From the NCBI GenBank assembly GCA_963807015.1, contig CAWEAS010000034.1:496001-560000 (forward strand): a stretch of 64,000 nucleotides of DNA. The letters are read 5' to 3'. Below, piece after piece: positions 8,560 through 17,204 of the stretch; positions within the stretch are counted from its first letter, which is position 1, and every line of letters begins with the position of its first letter. The stretch comes from JAJPKK01 sp963807015 (GTDB lineage: Bacteria; Pseudomonadota; Alphaproteobacteria; Rhizobiales; Xanthobacteraceae). A program made the translations under genes and the position numbers. The notes beneath the pieces are model-generated. The model saw only the letters and a list, made by a program, of their open reading frames with translations, searched no databases and was not told where the DNA came from.

Positions 8560-9756
8560 TCAGCGACCATTCTCGCTCAGCGTCGCGAAACACAGTCGCG
8601 CCCCAATCGTATCGAGGAGCAGTAAGTAGGCGGCATCCACGATTTCATCCATCGATGACGTCTTGGCAAACATCGCTCTCGCGCGGCTGCGAATCTCGTC
8701 GCGAGTCGGCAATTGCGGCAGATGAAGGCTCGCCAGCACGTTCGCCGCGCGCTGCTGCGTGGTGCTCATCTTCTCGCGGAGCGTTGCAAGCGTCGGCCTG
8801 TCCAGCGCGGCGGAGACGGCGACGACGAGGCCGTCGGGATTGAAGCTCTCCACAAGCTGCGCCGCCGCGCGCCGGATGATGCGCGAACCAAGCTGATGTT
8901 CATTGCGCACCAGCGTCGCCGGGGGATACTTGAGGTCCCACACAATGCCGACGAGCGAGAACGCCTTGAGGATGTAGAAGGTGGGGTCGTACTCCCACCA
9001 CTTGAAGCCTTGCCGGACGCTGCTCTGGTAGGCATGGTGGTTGTTGTGCCAGCCCTCGCCCATCGTAAAGATCGCGAGCAACCAATTATTCCGCAAATCA
9101 TCGCCCGTCAGGTATCTCTTCTTTCCCAGCACGTGAGCGAGCGAGTTTATACAGAACGTGCTGTGATAGACGAGCACCGTGCTCCAGAAGAAGCCGACAA
9201 AAAGGCCGGACCAACCTCCGAAGGCAAAACAGATAACCCCAAGCACGACCGCGGGCACGACCTCGTACCGGTGCAGCCACATCAACTCGGGATAGCAAGC
9301 GAAATCGGCTATCTTGACGAGATCGGTGCTGTCATGGCGGGACGCGAAAATCCATAAGAAATGGCTGTAGATGAACCCTTTGTGGCGCGGCGAGTGCACG
9401 TCGAATTCGGTGTCCGAATACATGTGGTGATGCCGATGCTTCTGAGCCCACCACAGCACGCTCTTCTGCCCGGCGCTCTGGCATACGACAGCGAGCAGGA
9501 GCTGAAACCAACGGCTCGTGGAATAAGATCGGTGCGAAAAGTAGCGATGATAACCGGCGCCGATGGCGAAAATGCGAGCCCAGTAAAGCGCGACGCACAT
9601 CGCGATCGCCTGCAAAGTGATCCCCGACCAGACCGCCCCGAAGCAGGCGAGATGCACCAGAACGAAGGCGATCGACGACGGATACATGACGTCGTCGAAG
9701 GTGTCGTCGTTCGCGTTCGGAAAGTGTTCGGTCTGGCGGATATTCGGATCGTTCAT
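8560..9756 (-). CDS. Acyl-CoA desaturase (delta-9 type fatty acid desaturase)
   Basis: A 398-residue membrane di-iron enzyme with the three histidine boxes of the stearoyl-CoA desaturase family: HRYFSH (residues 70-75), HRHHH (107-111) and HNNHH (237-241), set among hydrophobic segments such as AFVLVHLACFGAVW. These enzymes put a cis double bond into a saturated acyl chain using O2 and electrons from a reductase. After the last box about 150 soluble residues remain, more than in short bacterial forms, possibly an extra regulatory or interaction part. I prefer the ATG at 9756. An in-frame TTG at 9810 would add 18 residues; neither has a strong ribosome-binding site. Confidence 0.9.
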   Translation of the reverse strand: MNDPNIRQTEHFPNANDDTFDDVMYPSSIAFVLVHLACFGAVWSGITLQAIAMCVALYWARIFAIGAGYHRYFSHRSYSTSRWFQLLLAVVCQSAGQKSVLWWAQKHRHHHMYSDTEFDVHSPRHKGFIYSHFLWIFASRHDSTDLVKIADFACYPELMWLHRYEVVPAVVLGVICFAFGGWSGLFVGFFWSTVLVYHSTFCINSLAHVLGKKRYLTGDDLRNNWLLAIFTMGEGWHNNHHAYQSSVRQGFKWWEYDPTFYILKAFSLVGIVWDLKYPPATLVRNEHQLGSRIIRRAAAQLVESFNPDGLVVAVSAALDRPTLATLREKMSTTQQRAANVLASLHLPQLPTRDEIRSRARAMFAKTSSMDEIVDAAYLLLLDTIGARLCFATLSENGR

Positions 9757-10166
9757 GGGAGACACGCGGAAGAGATAAAAGCGCAGCTTAGGAGCACTGG
9801 TTGCGGCCAAAAGCTCTTTCGCTGCAGATGTCAGCTACGGACCCCCGCCACCTTCTTGTAGCGTTCGGTCGCATTTGCGATGTGACCGACCCGAGCGGCC
9901 GGTTGCAAGCAATTTTTTCCGGAGCGCTCGGGTTTTTTAGCCTGATACTCCAGGCCCTCGCACTCGCCGGGATTCGGAATCGGCAGCAATTCCGGTCGGA
10001 GTTCCACGAACCGCTGGCGCGTTCGCGTGCGCCGAGGAACAAGCTGTCGCCCTCATAGATGAGGGTCAGCTTTCGTTTCAGCCGGCTCGCGAAGTGACAG
10101 CGCGCGAAAGCCGCCTGAACCTACTTGTCTCCTCTTTGCGAGAATGGGAAGCACAGGAATGACGAT
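9757..10166. other. Gap with no recognisable gene
   Basis: About 410 bases between the desaturase start and the tRNA-Leu 3' end. ORFs here are short and unlike known proteins. Promoter sequence for the desaturase probably lies here, but I cannot point to a clear box. Confidence 0.45.
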
Positions 10167-10253
10167 TGGTGCGGGCGGAGGGACTCGAACCCTCACGGGG
10201 TTACCCCCAACGGATTTTAAGTCCGTTGCGTCTACCGGTTCCGCCACGTCCGC
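10167..10253 (-). tRNA. tRNA-Leu (anticodon UAA), CCA encoded
   Basis: The reverse strand folds as a class II tRNA of 87 bases including an encoded CCA: acceptor GCGGACG pairing with CGCCCGC, a D-arm with GGTAGACGC, an anticodon stem ACGGA/TCCGT enclosing CTTAAAA (anticodon TAA), a long variable arm GGGGGTAACCCC, and the T-arm GAGGG-TTCGAGT-CCCTC. The long variable arm and UAA anticodon identify leucine. One acceptor pair, position 5 with 68, is an A-C mismatch. The gene stands alone between the desaturase and the cupin gene. Confidence 0.95.
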
Positions 10254-10483
10254 ATGCGGTGCGCTTTAGCGCGCCTGTTATTGAAGTTTAATCGATTCAT
10301 TTCACGGCGACGGAAAATCTGGGCAATACCAGCGTCACGCACGAGCCTGTTGCCGGACAGCAATCCTCCGCAACCCGCTGGAGTGCGCAAATGCGCGCGT
10401 CTCGGCCGCCGCAGTGGACACGCCTCCATTTGAAAACGCGGATCTTCAAGGTCGTGCGCCCCGCTATCCCACTTGGCGCAGCC

Positions 10484-10921
10484 TCACTCCGCCGCGACGT
10501 CACCCCATAACGCCGCCCAGTCGCCGCCGCCGAGGTCGGTGACGCGGCCGTCGCGCTCGAAGAACTTGTTGGGCACCTGGAACATCGCGAGCATCAGACC
10601 GCCATCCGGACACCAGGCCGAATGACGGCTGCCGGCGGGGCGCCAGACGAAATCGCCCTTGCTCACCGAAAGGCCTTCGTCCGGGCCTTCGCGATCGACG
10701 AGGCGCCCTTCCAGGACGAGCGTCTGCTCGATCTTCACGTGTTCGTGGTCAGGCAGCACCGCGCCGGGCGCAAAGCGCATCAGCGCAGTGACGAGGCCTG
10801 TGTCGCGGTCAAACAACAGCGTCTTCACCTCGCAGCCCTCGAAGCGCGTCTTCTGCCATTCCAGCTCGTTGACGCGAACGTGATGGGAGCGCAGGTCGGA
10901 GTTCGGGGTTACGGCGTCCAT
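10484..10921 (-). CDS. Cupin-domain protein (ChrR-like)
   Basis: A single-domain cupin of 145 residues with the metal-binding pattern PDHEHVKIEQTLVLEGRL (two His, one Glu) and a later histidine in RPAGSRHSAWCPDGG. It resembles the ChrR-type cupin domain of anti-sigma factors and stand-alone acetylacetone-dioxygenase-like proteins; the substrate is unknown. The ATG at 10921 is preferred over one 12 bases upstream because GGAG lies at the right distance. It sits downstream of gpt on the same strand but is separated from it by a strong palindrome. Confidence 0.8.
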   Translation of the reverse strand: MDAVTPNSDLRSHHVRVNELEWQKTRFEGCEVKTLLFDRDTGLVTALMRFAPGAVLPDHEHVKIEQTLVLEGRLVDREGPDEGLSVSKGDFVWRPAGSRHSAWCPDGGLMLAMFQVPNKFFERDGRVTDLGGGDWAALWGDVAAE

Positions 10922-11001
10922 GGCATTCTCCATTCATTATTTGCTGCCGCAGCATAGCTCATCCATCGGCAAAGCGGGAAATGCGCCGCCATCGTAGCCC
11001 G

Positions 11002-11048
11002 GATGAAGCCAACGGGGCCCGCCGGAGGCGGGACCCGTTGGCTTCATC
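11002..11048. repeat. Palindromic repeat, GTAGCCCGGATGAAGC type
   Basis: Two 22-base arms (11002-11023 and 11027-11048) are inverted copies with one mismatch and a 3-base loop, GATGAAGCCAACGGG on each outer end. The flanking CGTAGCCCG matches the start of the repeat at 33503. It lies between the gpt stop and the cupin start, where it could also stop or stabilise the gpt transcript. Confidence 0.85.
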
Positions 11049-11061
11049 GGGATCTATCGGA

Positions 11062-11571
11062 TCACATTCCCGCTTCGGCGCGAATGGGGGGTTGGAAGGC
11101 AAGGCCGGTGTCCCACGGGAAAAAGATCCAGGTATCCTGCGAGACTTCGGTAATAAAGGTGTCGACCAGCGGCCGGCCCATGGGCTTGGCGTAGACGGTC
11201 GCGAAATGCGCCTTCGGCAACAGGTCGCGGACCACTTTGGCGGTGCGGCCGGTGTCGACGAGGTCATCGACGATGAGTACGCCCTTCCCGCCGCCGCCGC
11301 AGACCTCGATGATGTGCTTGGCGACGTCCTTGAGGATTTTCAGCTCGCCCTGCTGAACGTGGCTGTAGCTCGCGATGCAGATCGTCTCGATCAGGCGCAC
11401 GTCGAGTTCGCGCGCGACGATCGCGGCCGGCACCAGTCCGCCGCGCGTCACGGTCACGATCGCCTCGAACGGACCTGCCGGATTGAGACGCCACGCAAGC
11501 GCGCGCGCGTCGCGATGAAACTGATCCCAGGAAACCGGAAACGCCTTCTCCGGCATTTTTGTCGGCGACAT
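11062..11571 (-). CDS. gpt: Xanthine(-guanine) phosphoribosyltransferase
   Basis: A 169-residue enzyme, close to the usual length of bacterial Gpt. It has the PRPP-binding motif GVLIVDDLVDTGRTAKVV near residues 96-113 and VTVTRGGLVPAAIVAREL near residue 40. The enzyme joins xanthine or guanine to PRPP for purine salvage and is cytoplasmic or loosely membrane-bound. It lies 32 bases after the alpha/beta hydrolase gene on the same strand and is followed by a strong palindrome. Confidence 0.93.
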   Translation of the reverse strand: MSPTKMPEKAFPVSWDQFHRDARALAWRLNPAGPFEAIVTVTRGGLVPAAIVARELDVRLIETICIASYSHVQQGELKILKDVAKHIIEVCGGGGKGVLIVDDLVDTGRTAKVVRDLLPKAHFATVYAKPMGRPLVDTFITEVSQDTWIFFPWDTGLAFQPPIRAEAGM

Positions 11572-11603
11572 GTGCTCTCAAGCCCTCCCTTGGCGCGGCC
11601 CTG

Positions 11604-12419
11604 TTAAAGCGATTTGAGCCAGGCGATGACATCTCCCTGCGCCATGCGTGGCGTCGTGAGATGGCTGGCAAACACTTCGACATAGCCGTTTTTCGGATTC
11701 TTGGCAGCCGCGGAGAACGCATATTCGGGGCCGCGGGAGTGGACCGGATCGAATCGACCGACAACCCACAGGAGCGGAACGCCCCGCAGCGCCGCGACAT
11801 TCTTCGGGATCACCGCCGGTCCCACCGGGTCGAACATGCTGAGATAGACCGCAGGCGTCGCATTGGCGAACGTCGGCACGCCCTGGATCATGTCGGGCCA
11901 GGCGTGGCGTGCGGTATCGCCGGCCGCAACGAGCCGCCGCGCCTCCTCGATGGCGTCAGCGGTGCGCGAGCGCATCTCGGGCGTTTCCGGCAAATGGCCA
12001 GGCGCCAGCGCCACCACCGCCGCGATGCCACTGCGCCGCGCCGCATAGCCGATCGCGCCGTTGGCGCCGAGGCTGTGGCCGATGACGACGATCTTGGTGG
12101 CGCCTTTGGCCTTGAGCCTGGCAACCGCGGCGTCGATCTCGCGCATCGCGTCGTCGAACGTCGCGCCATACATGCGCCGGATCGACCACGGCATCTCCGG
12201 CGCTTCCACGAACGCACCCTCGGCTTCAAGCGCCGACGGGATGCCGCCGTCGAAGGCGCCCGGCCACACGCCCTTGCCATGGAGAAACACGACGCCGATG
12301 CCGCGTAGGTCGAACGCAGCGGCGGGAAACGTCCAAGCGAGAAGCCACAGCAGGCAGGCGATCCCCGCGACCGCGCGCGCGATCACAGAACCCCTCCCCC
12401 GTGCCGCCGCAGCTTTCAT
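11604..12419 (-). CDS. Secreted or anchored alpha/beta hydrolase
   Basis: A 271-residue protein with an N-terminal hydrophobic segment (ARAVAGIACLLWLLAWTFPAAA) acting as signal peptide or anchor, then an alpha/beta hydrolase core: VVFLHGKGVWPG with the oxyanion region, and the nucleophile elbow GHSLGAN near residue 118. A likely acid (GRFDPVHS) and histidine (VFASHLTTP) follow in order. The substrate is unknown. The ATG at 12419 has GAGGTG before it and lies 8 bases after the cinA-like stop, so the two genes are probably translated together. Confidence 0.82.
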   Translation of the reverse strand: MKAAAARGRGSVIARAVAGIACLLWLLAWTFPAAAFDLRGIGVVFLHGKGVWPGAFDGGIPSALEAEGAFVEAPEMPWSIRRMYGATFDDAMREIDAAVARLKAKGATKIVVIGHSLGANGAIGYAARRSGIAAVVALAPGHLPETPEMRSRTADAIEEARRLVAAGDTARHAWPDMIQGVPTFANATPAVYLSMFDPVGPAVIPKNVAALRGVPLLWVVGRFDPVHSRGPEYAFSAAAKNPKNGYVEVFASHLTTPRMAQGDVIAWLKSL

Positions 12420-12426
12420 CCGCACC

Positions 12427-13227
12427 TCAGCAGGCTGCCTCCGCAAGTCGCGCGCGGACTGCAACGAGCATCGCGACCACCGCGTCCCTCGCGGCGGCGA
12501 GCTTTGCCGGATCGCGCGAACGCAGCACCACATTGGTGTTGGGGCCGCGTACCTCGTCGACAAACGGATAACTCCCGATCATCACGTCAGGATGGGCCTT
12601 GGCAACCGCGCCCAGCTCGGTGCCGATGTCGCCTTCGCGCAAATCGGCACGCACCGTCTCCGACAGCATCTTCACGCCGGTCTTGAGCTTGGGCGCAGCC
12701 GCATCGAGCATCGCCTGCATGATCGACGGCACGCCGGCCATGACGATGACGTTGCCAATCCAGAAGCCGGGCGCGGCCGAAACCTTGTTGGGCACAAGTT
12801 CGGCGCCCTCCGGCACACGAGTCATGCGCATGCGGGCCTCGTTCATCTCGGTCCCCATGGCACCATAACGCTCCTTCATCATGGCGACCACGCGCGGATC
12901 GTAGTCGATCGGCACCCCGAAGGCCTTGGCGACACTGTCGGCGGTAATGTCGTCATGGGTTGGGCCGATGCCGCCGGTGGTAAAGACATACGTATAGCGG
13001 TGGCGCAGCGCATTGAGCGCCGCCACGATGTCGGCTTCCTCGTCGGCGACCACGCGCACTTCCTTGAGGTCGATCCCGATCGCGGTCAGATATTCGGCGA
13101 TGTAGCCGATATTCTTGTCCTTGGTGCGTCCGGATAAGATCTCGTCGCCGATGACGAGGAGGCCAGCGGTCACGATCGCCGCGCGATCGCTCACCGGGCC
13201 GGCCGATGGCTTGATTGTGTCAGTCAT
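12427..13227 (-). CDS. CinA-like molybdopterin-binding domain protein
   Basis: A 266-residue protein with the MoCF/CinA domain: TAGLLVIGDEILSGRTKDKN near residue 20 and VFTTGGIGPTHDDITADSVA near residue 85. Stand-alone CinA N-terminal-type proteins are often annotated as competence/damage-inducible protein A; related domains bind molybdopterin or hydrolyse ADP-ribose. The C-terminal nicotinamide-nucleotide deamidase domain of full CinA (about 150 residues) is absent. It heads a minus-strand group with the hydrolase and gpt. Confidence 0.88.
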   Translation of the reverse strand: MTDTIKPSAGPVSDRAAIVTAGLLVIGDEILSGRTKDKNIGYIAEYLTAIGIDLKEVRVVADEEADIVAALNALRHRYTYVFTTGGIGPTHDDITADSVAKAFGVPIDYDPRVVAMMKERYGAMGTEMNEARMRMTRVPEGAELVPNKVSAAPGFWIGNVIVMAGVPSIMQAMLDAAAPKLKTGVKMLSETVRADLREGDIGTELGAVAKAHPDVMIGSYPFVDEVRGPNTNVVLRSRDPAKLAAARDAVVAMLVAVRARLAEAAC

Positions 13228-13369
13228 GCGACTTCATAGACCGATCGGCTGCGGATGCACAACGCCCGCAGCGGGGGCGTTGCGGGCGCGCATGCACGCC
13301 GCATCGATGCGGCGCCATGATGGCGGCCCGCCGCGTCTTACATTCGCTGCTGCTTGCCGCCACCTTTCA

Positions 13370-13490
13370 TTTCCCGTCCCCCGCTTGCGACTGCTTGCGG
13401 GGGAGGGTTGCACAGGGGGCACACTCCACGGCACGAAGTTGCAGACAGGCCCCCTCCCTGACCCTCCCGCGCACGCGGGGGAGGAGAAAG
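13370..13490. repeat. GC-rich palindromic repeat, CTTGCGGGGGAGG type
   Basis: This copy has the same layout as the one at 36136: a hairpin around CCCCCGCTTGCG...GCTTGCGGGGGAGGG, a spacer, then CCCCTCCCTGACCCTCCC followed by a second hairpin CCCGCGCACGCGGGGGAGG. It fills the middle of the 380-base gap between the cinA-like and fcs genes; I see no gene in the rest of that gap. Confidence 0.75.
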
Positions 13491-13609
13491 AAGAGATCAC
13501 CGGCTCGCTGTGATAAGAAAGACCACGATGGTCGCGGGAAGCGCGATCAAAAAAAAGACCGGCAATGCAGCGCCAACGTCTGCGTTGCCGAAAAAACGGA
13601 AACGCCATC

Positions 13610-15490
13610 ATGAACCGGCCCGAGCCCCCATCGCCCGACGCTGCGCCCCATCGGCCAATCGATTTCGCGCCAGTGGATATATCGTGCGAAGCGATGCAGG
13701 ACGGCGGCTTCCGGCTCCGATCGCGCACGCCGCTTGCGGCCTACGATCCGAGCCTCGCCCGCATGTTCCGCGCGGCAGTCGAGCGCGCGCCCGACCGCGT
13801 CTTTCTCGCCGAGCGCGTCGGCGAGGATTGGCGCAAGCTTACCTACGAGGCCTGCCGTAGAACGGTCGACGCCATTGCCGCCGCGCTCCTTGAACGCGGA
13901 CTCTCGTCAGCGCGGCCGGTGATGATGCTCTCCGGCAATGGCATTGACCACGCGCTCCTCATGCTTGGCGCCTACACTGCGGGCGTTCCCTGTGCGCCGG
14001 TATCGGTTGCGTATTCGCTCCAAAGCCGGGATTTTGCCAAGCTGCGCCACATCGCTGCGCTGGTGCGGCCGGGCCTCGTCTACGTGGCAGATACCGCGCC
14101 GTTCGCGGCCGCACTCGCCGCAAACGATATCGGAAACGGCGAGATCGTCGCGAGCCGTAACGGAGCGGGACTCGATCAAGTCACGTCGTTCGATGATCTC
14201 GCAGCGACGCGTGCCGGCGACGCGGTCGAACGGGCGGTCGCGGCCATCGGCGCCGACACCATCGCAAAATTCCTGTTCACGTCAGGCTCGACCGGCTCAC
14301 CCAAGGGCGTCATCAATACCCACGGCATGCTCACGGCCAACCAGCAGCAGATCGCGCAGATCTGGCCGTTCCTTGAAGATGCACCACCGGTACTGGTGGA
14401 CTGGCTGCCCTGGAACCACACCTTTGGCGGCAACCACAATTTCAATCTCGTGATACGCCATGCCGGCACGCTCTTCATCGACGCCGGCAAGCCGATGCCC
14501 GCGCTCGTCGGCGAGACGGTGAAGAACCTGCGGGAAATATCGCCGACTGTCTATTTCAATGTGCCGGCAGGCTACGCAGCACTGCTGCCCTACATCGAGC
14601 GCGACGAGGCGCTTGCCCAGCGTTTCTTCTCCAAGCTCCAGTTCATCTTCTACGCCGGCGCGGCCCTGCCGCAGGATCTCTGGACGCGCCTCGAAGCCGC
14701 GGCTGTTCGCACGACGGGCAAGTGCATTCCGCTGACCTCATCGTGGGGCACGACAGAGACCGCGCCACTTGCGACCGCCGCGCACTTCCTCACAGATCGC
14801 TCCGGCATGATTGGCGTGCCGGCACCCGGCATTGACGTGAAACTCGTGCCGGCGGGAACGAAGCTCGAAATCCGGGTGCACGGACCCAACGTGACCCCGG
14901 GCTACTGGCAGCGCCCTGACCTCACGGCGGCGGCCTTCGACGAGGAAGGATTCTATCGGCCGGGCGACGCGGTGCGCTTCGCGGACTGGTCCGATCCCGG
15001 CAAGGGCGTGCTCTTCGACGGCCGCCTCGCCGAAGACTTCAAGCTCGCGACCGGCACCTGGGTTCATGTGGGCGCCTTGCGGATCGGCGTCCTCGCCGCC
15101 GCATCGCCAGCCCTCCAGGATGCCGTCGTTGTCGGCGAGAACCGCGAATTCATCGGCGTCCTGGCTTGGCTCAATCTTGCCGGCTGCCGTCGCCTTGTCG
15201 ACGCGCACGAGGCCGAGCTTGCCGCACTCACGAGCCATGAAGCGGCGGTGCGCGAGCACGTGCGCGAGCACGTGCGCGACACTCTCGCGCGCTGGAATGC
15301 GGCCCATCCCGGCTCCTCGGAACGGATCGCCCGCGTGCTGCTGCTGCCGGACCAGCCCTCCATCGATGCCGGAGAGATCACCGACAAAGGCTACGTCAAC
15401 CAGCGCGCCGCTATCGAATTTCGCCGGAGCGAGGTCGAACGCCTCTATGCAACCGAACCAGGACCTCAGATCATCATGGTTCGTGCTTAA
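13610..15490 (+). CDS. fcs: Feruloyl-CoA synthetase
   Basis: A 626-residue adenylate-forming enzyme. It shows the P-loop FLFTSGSTGSPKGVI near residue 221, the family-typical VDWLPWNHTFGGNHNFN, the adenylate motif SSWGTTETAP, FYRPGDAVRF, and the FKLATGTWVHVGALR hinge typical of feruloyl-CoA synthetases. The catalytic lysine motif GEITDKGYVNQ is near residue 588. The enzyme activates ferulate and related hydroxycinnamates with ATP and CoA, the first step of their side-chain shortening to vanillin-type aldehydes. The ATG at 13610 fits the family N-terminus. No enoyl-CoA hydratase/aldolase is encoded next to it. It is a single-gene plus-strand unit. Confidence 0.88.
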   Translation: MNRPEPPSPDAAPHRPIDFAPVDISCEAMQDGGFRLRSRTPLAAYDPSLARMFRAAVERAPDRVFLAERVGEDWRKLTYEACRRTVDAIAAALLERGLSSARPVMMLSGNGIDHALLMLGAYTAGVPCAPVSVAYSLQSRDFAKLRHIAALVRPGLVYVADTAPFAAALAANDIGNGEIVASRNGAGLDQVTSFDDLAATRAGDAVERAVAAIGADTIAKFLFTSGSTGSPKGVINTHGMLTANQQQIAQIWPFLEDAPPVLVDWLPWNHTFGGNHNFNLVIRHAGTLFIDAGKPMPALVGETVKNLREISPTVYFNVPAGYAALLPYIERDEALAQRFFSKLQFIFYAGAALPQDLWTRLEAAAVRTTGKCIPLTSSWGTTETAPLATAAHFLTDRSGMIGVPAPGIDVKLVPAGTKLEIRVHGPNVTPGYWQRPDLTAAAFDEEGFYRPGDAVRFADWSDPGKGVLFDGRLAEDFKLATGTWVHVGALRIGVLAAASPALQDAVVVGENREFIGVLAWLNLAGCRRLVDAHEAELAALTSHEAAVREHVREHVRDTLARWNAAHPGSSERIARVLLLPDQPSIDAGEITDKGYVNQRAAIEFRRSEVERLYATEPGPQIIMVRA

Positions 15491-15626
15491 ATCTTGTGCA
15501 AGGATGTAGGTCCACCGTCATTGCCTGACTTGTGCAGGCCATTCACAGCCCCGTACTCTTGGCGTGAAGCTTGCTACGGCGTGTGACGAAGTGGGGCTCG
15601 CGACGCGGCGAGCCGTGGGACCGGGC

Positions 15627-17051
15627 ATGGTGGCACCAGTCGCATTCGACGAAATGAGGGAAGCTGACGGCGGGGTGCGTCCGGTCTATGCGGGACTCGA
15701 AAAGTGGCTCGGTGAATTGCCCGCAGACGTGCTCGAGCGGCGCCGCCATGAGGCGGAGTTCCTGTTCCGCCGTATCGGCATCACCTTCGCGGTCTATGGC
15801 GAGGCGGACTCGACCGAGCGCCTTATCCCCTTCGACGTTTTACCGCGTATCATCTCGTCGGAAGAATGGACGCGGCTTCGCACCGGCCTCGAGCAGCGGG
15901 TCAAGGCGCTCAATCACTACATCAAGGACGTCTACGGGCGACGCGAAGTGCTACGCGCCAACATCGTGCCGGAAGATCTCGTTTTCCAGAACCCGGTGTT
16001 TCGCCCGGAGATGAATGGGCTGCGGGTGCCCCACGACATTTACGTGCACGTTGCCGGGATCGACATCGTGCGGGTCGACGCCGATACGTTCTACGTGCTG
16101 GAGGACAATGCACGCACGCCGTCTGGCGTCTCCTACATGCTGGAGAATCGCGAGATCATGATGCGGCTCTTCCCGGAGCTGTTCTCGCGGCACCGCGTGG
16201 CACCCGTCGAGAATTACCCCGACGAACTGCTCGCAACGTTGAAGTCAGTCGCGCCGAAGTCGGCGCCGGGCGATCCGACCGTCGTGCTGCTGACGCCCGG
16301 TATCTACAATTCCGCCTATTACGAGCACTCCTTCCTCGCCGACAAGCTCGGCATTGAACTCGTCGAGGGCCGCGACCTCGCGGTCAAGAGTGGCATCGTC
16401 TACATGCGCACGACCGAAGGGTTGAAGCGGGTCGACGTGATCTACCGACGTCTCGACGATGACTTCCTTGACCCGCTGGCGTTCCGGCCGGATTCCGCGC
16501 TCGGCGTTCCCGGCCTGATGGCGGCCTATCAGGCCGGCAATTTGACGCTGGCCAACGCGGTCGGCACCGGCATCGCCGACGACAAGGCGGTCTACAGCTA
16601 CATGCCGGAGATCGTGAAATTCTATCTCGGCGAAGAGCCGATCCTCAAAAACGTGCCGACGTGGCGTTGCCGCGAACCCGAACACCTCTCCTACGTGCTC
16701 GATAATCTCGCCGACCTCGTCGTCAAGGAGGTCCACGGCTCCGGCGGATACGGCATGCTGATCGGCCCGAAATCCGACCAGGCGACCATCGCGGCCTTCC
16801 GCGCCAAGCTCAAATCCGATCCCAAGAACTTCATCGCCCAGCCGACGCTCGCTCTCTCCACTTGCCCGACCTGCGTCGAGGAGGGGGTAGCGCCGCGCCA
16901 TGTCGACCTGCGCCCGTTCGTGCTCACCGGCCGCGACCGCGTCCGCATCGTGCCGGGCGGCCTGACCCGCGTCGCCCTCAAGCGCGGATCGCTTGTGGTC
17001 AATTCGAGCCAGGGCGGCGGGACCAAGGACACGTGGGTGCTTGACGCATGA
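15627..17051 (+). CDS. Circularly permuted ATP-grasp protein (DUF404/DUF407)
   Basis: A 474-residue protein of the COG2308 type, with AEFLFRRIGITFAVYGEAD, RLIPFDVLPRII, HDIYVHVAGIDIVR, the ATP-grasp segments FYVLEDNARTPSGVSYMLEN and VVKEVHGSGGYGMLIGPK, and the C-terminal VDLRPFVLTG and SSQGGGTKDTWVLD. Such enzymes are predicted to form amide or peptide bonds using ATP; known genomic work links them to alpha-E, transglutaminase-like and Anbu proteins. The same set follows here. The ATG at 15627 matches where homologues begin; an in-frame GTG at 15564 would add 21 residues. Confidence 0.88.
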   Translation: MVAPVAFDEMREADGGVRPVYAGLEKWLGELPADVLERRRHEAEFLFRRIGITFAVYGEADSTERLIPFDVLPRIISSEEWTRLRTGLEQRVKALNHYIKDVYGRREVLRANIVPEDLVFQNPVFRPEMNGLRVPHDIYVHVAGIDIVRVDADTFYVLEDNARTPSGVSYMLENREIMMRLFPELFSRHRVAPVENYPDELLATLKSVAPKSAPGDPTVVLLTPGIYNSAYYEHSFLADKLGIELVEGRDLAVKSGIVYMRTTEGLKRVDVIYRRLDDDFLDPLAFRPDSALGVPGLMAAYQAGNLTLANAVGTGIADDKAVYSYMPEIVKFYLGEEPILKNVPTWRCREPEHLSYVLDNLADLVVKEVHGSGGYGMLIGPKSDQATIAAFRAKLKSDPKNFIAQPTLALSTCPTCVEEGVAPRHVDLRPFVLTGRDRVRIVPGGLTRVALKRGSLVVNSSQGGGTKDTWVLDA

Positions 17052-17060
17052 GTGCAACCT

Positions 17061-17186
17061 GTAGGGTGAGCAAAGCGCAGCTTGCCCACGCGATCTGGGG
17101 CGTCGGCGAGGTCCAGCCGCGTGGGCACGGCGCGATAGATCACGCCCGTCATTCCGATTGCGCCATGCGCCTTTGCCCATCCTACG
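17061..17186. repeat. Palindromic repeat, GTAGGGTGAGCAAAG type
   Basis: The segment opens with GTAGGGTGAGCAAAG and closes with CTTTGCCCATCCTAC, an imperfect inversion of the opening. It has an inner inverted pair CTTGCCCACGCG and CGCGTGGGCACG. It fills most of the 153-base gap between the ATP-grasp and alpha-E genes. A short relative lies at 63597. Confidence 0.8.
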
Positions 17187-17204
17187 GGCCGACGAGGCCT
17201 CACC

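Noticed and set aside
13370..13490. CRISPR-like appearance of repeated GC-rich units
   Set aside because: The units are inverted hairpins without regular direct repeats or spacers, and no cas gene is nearby.
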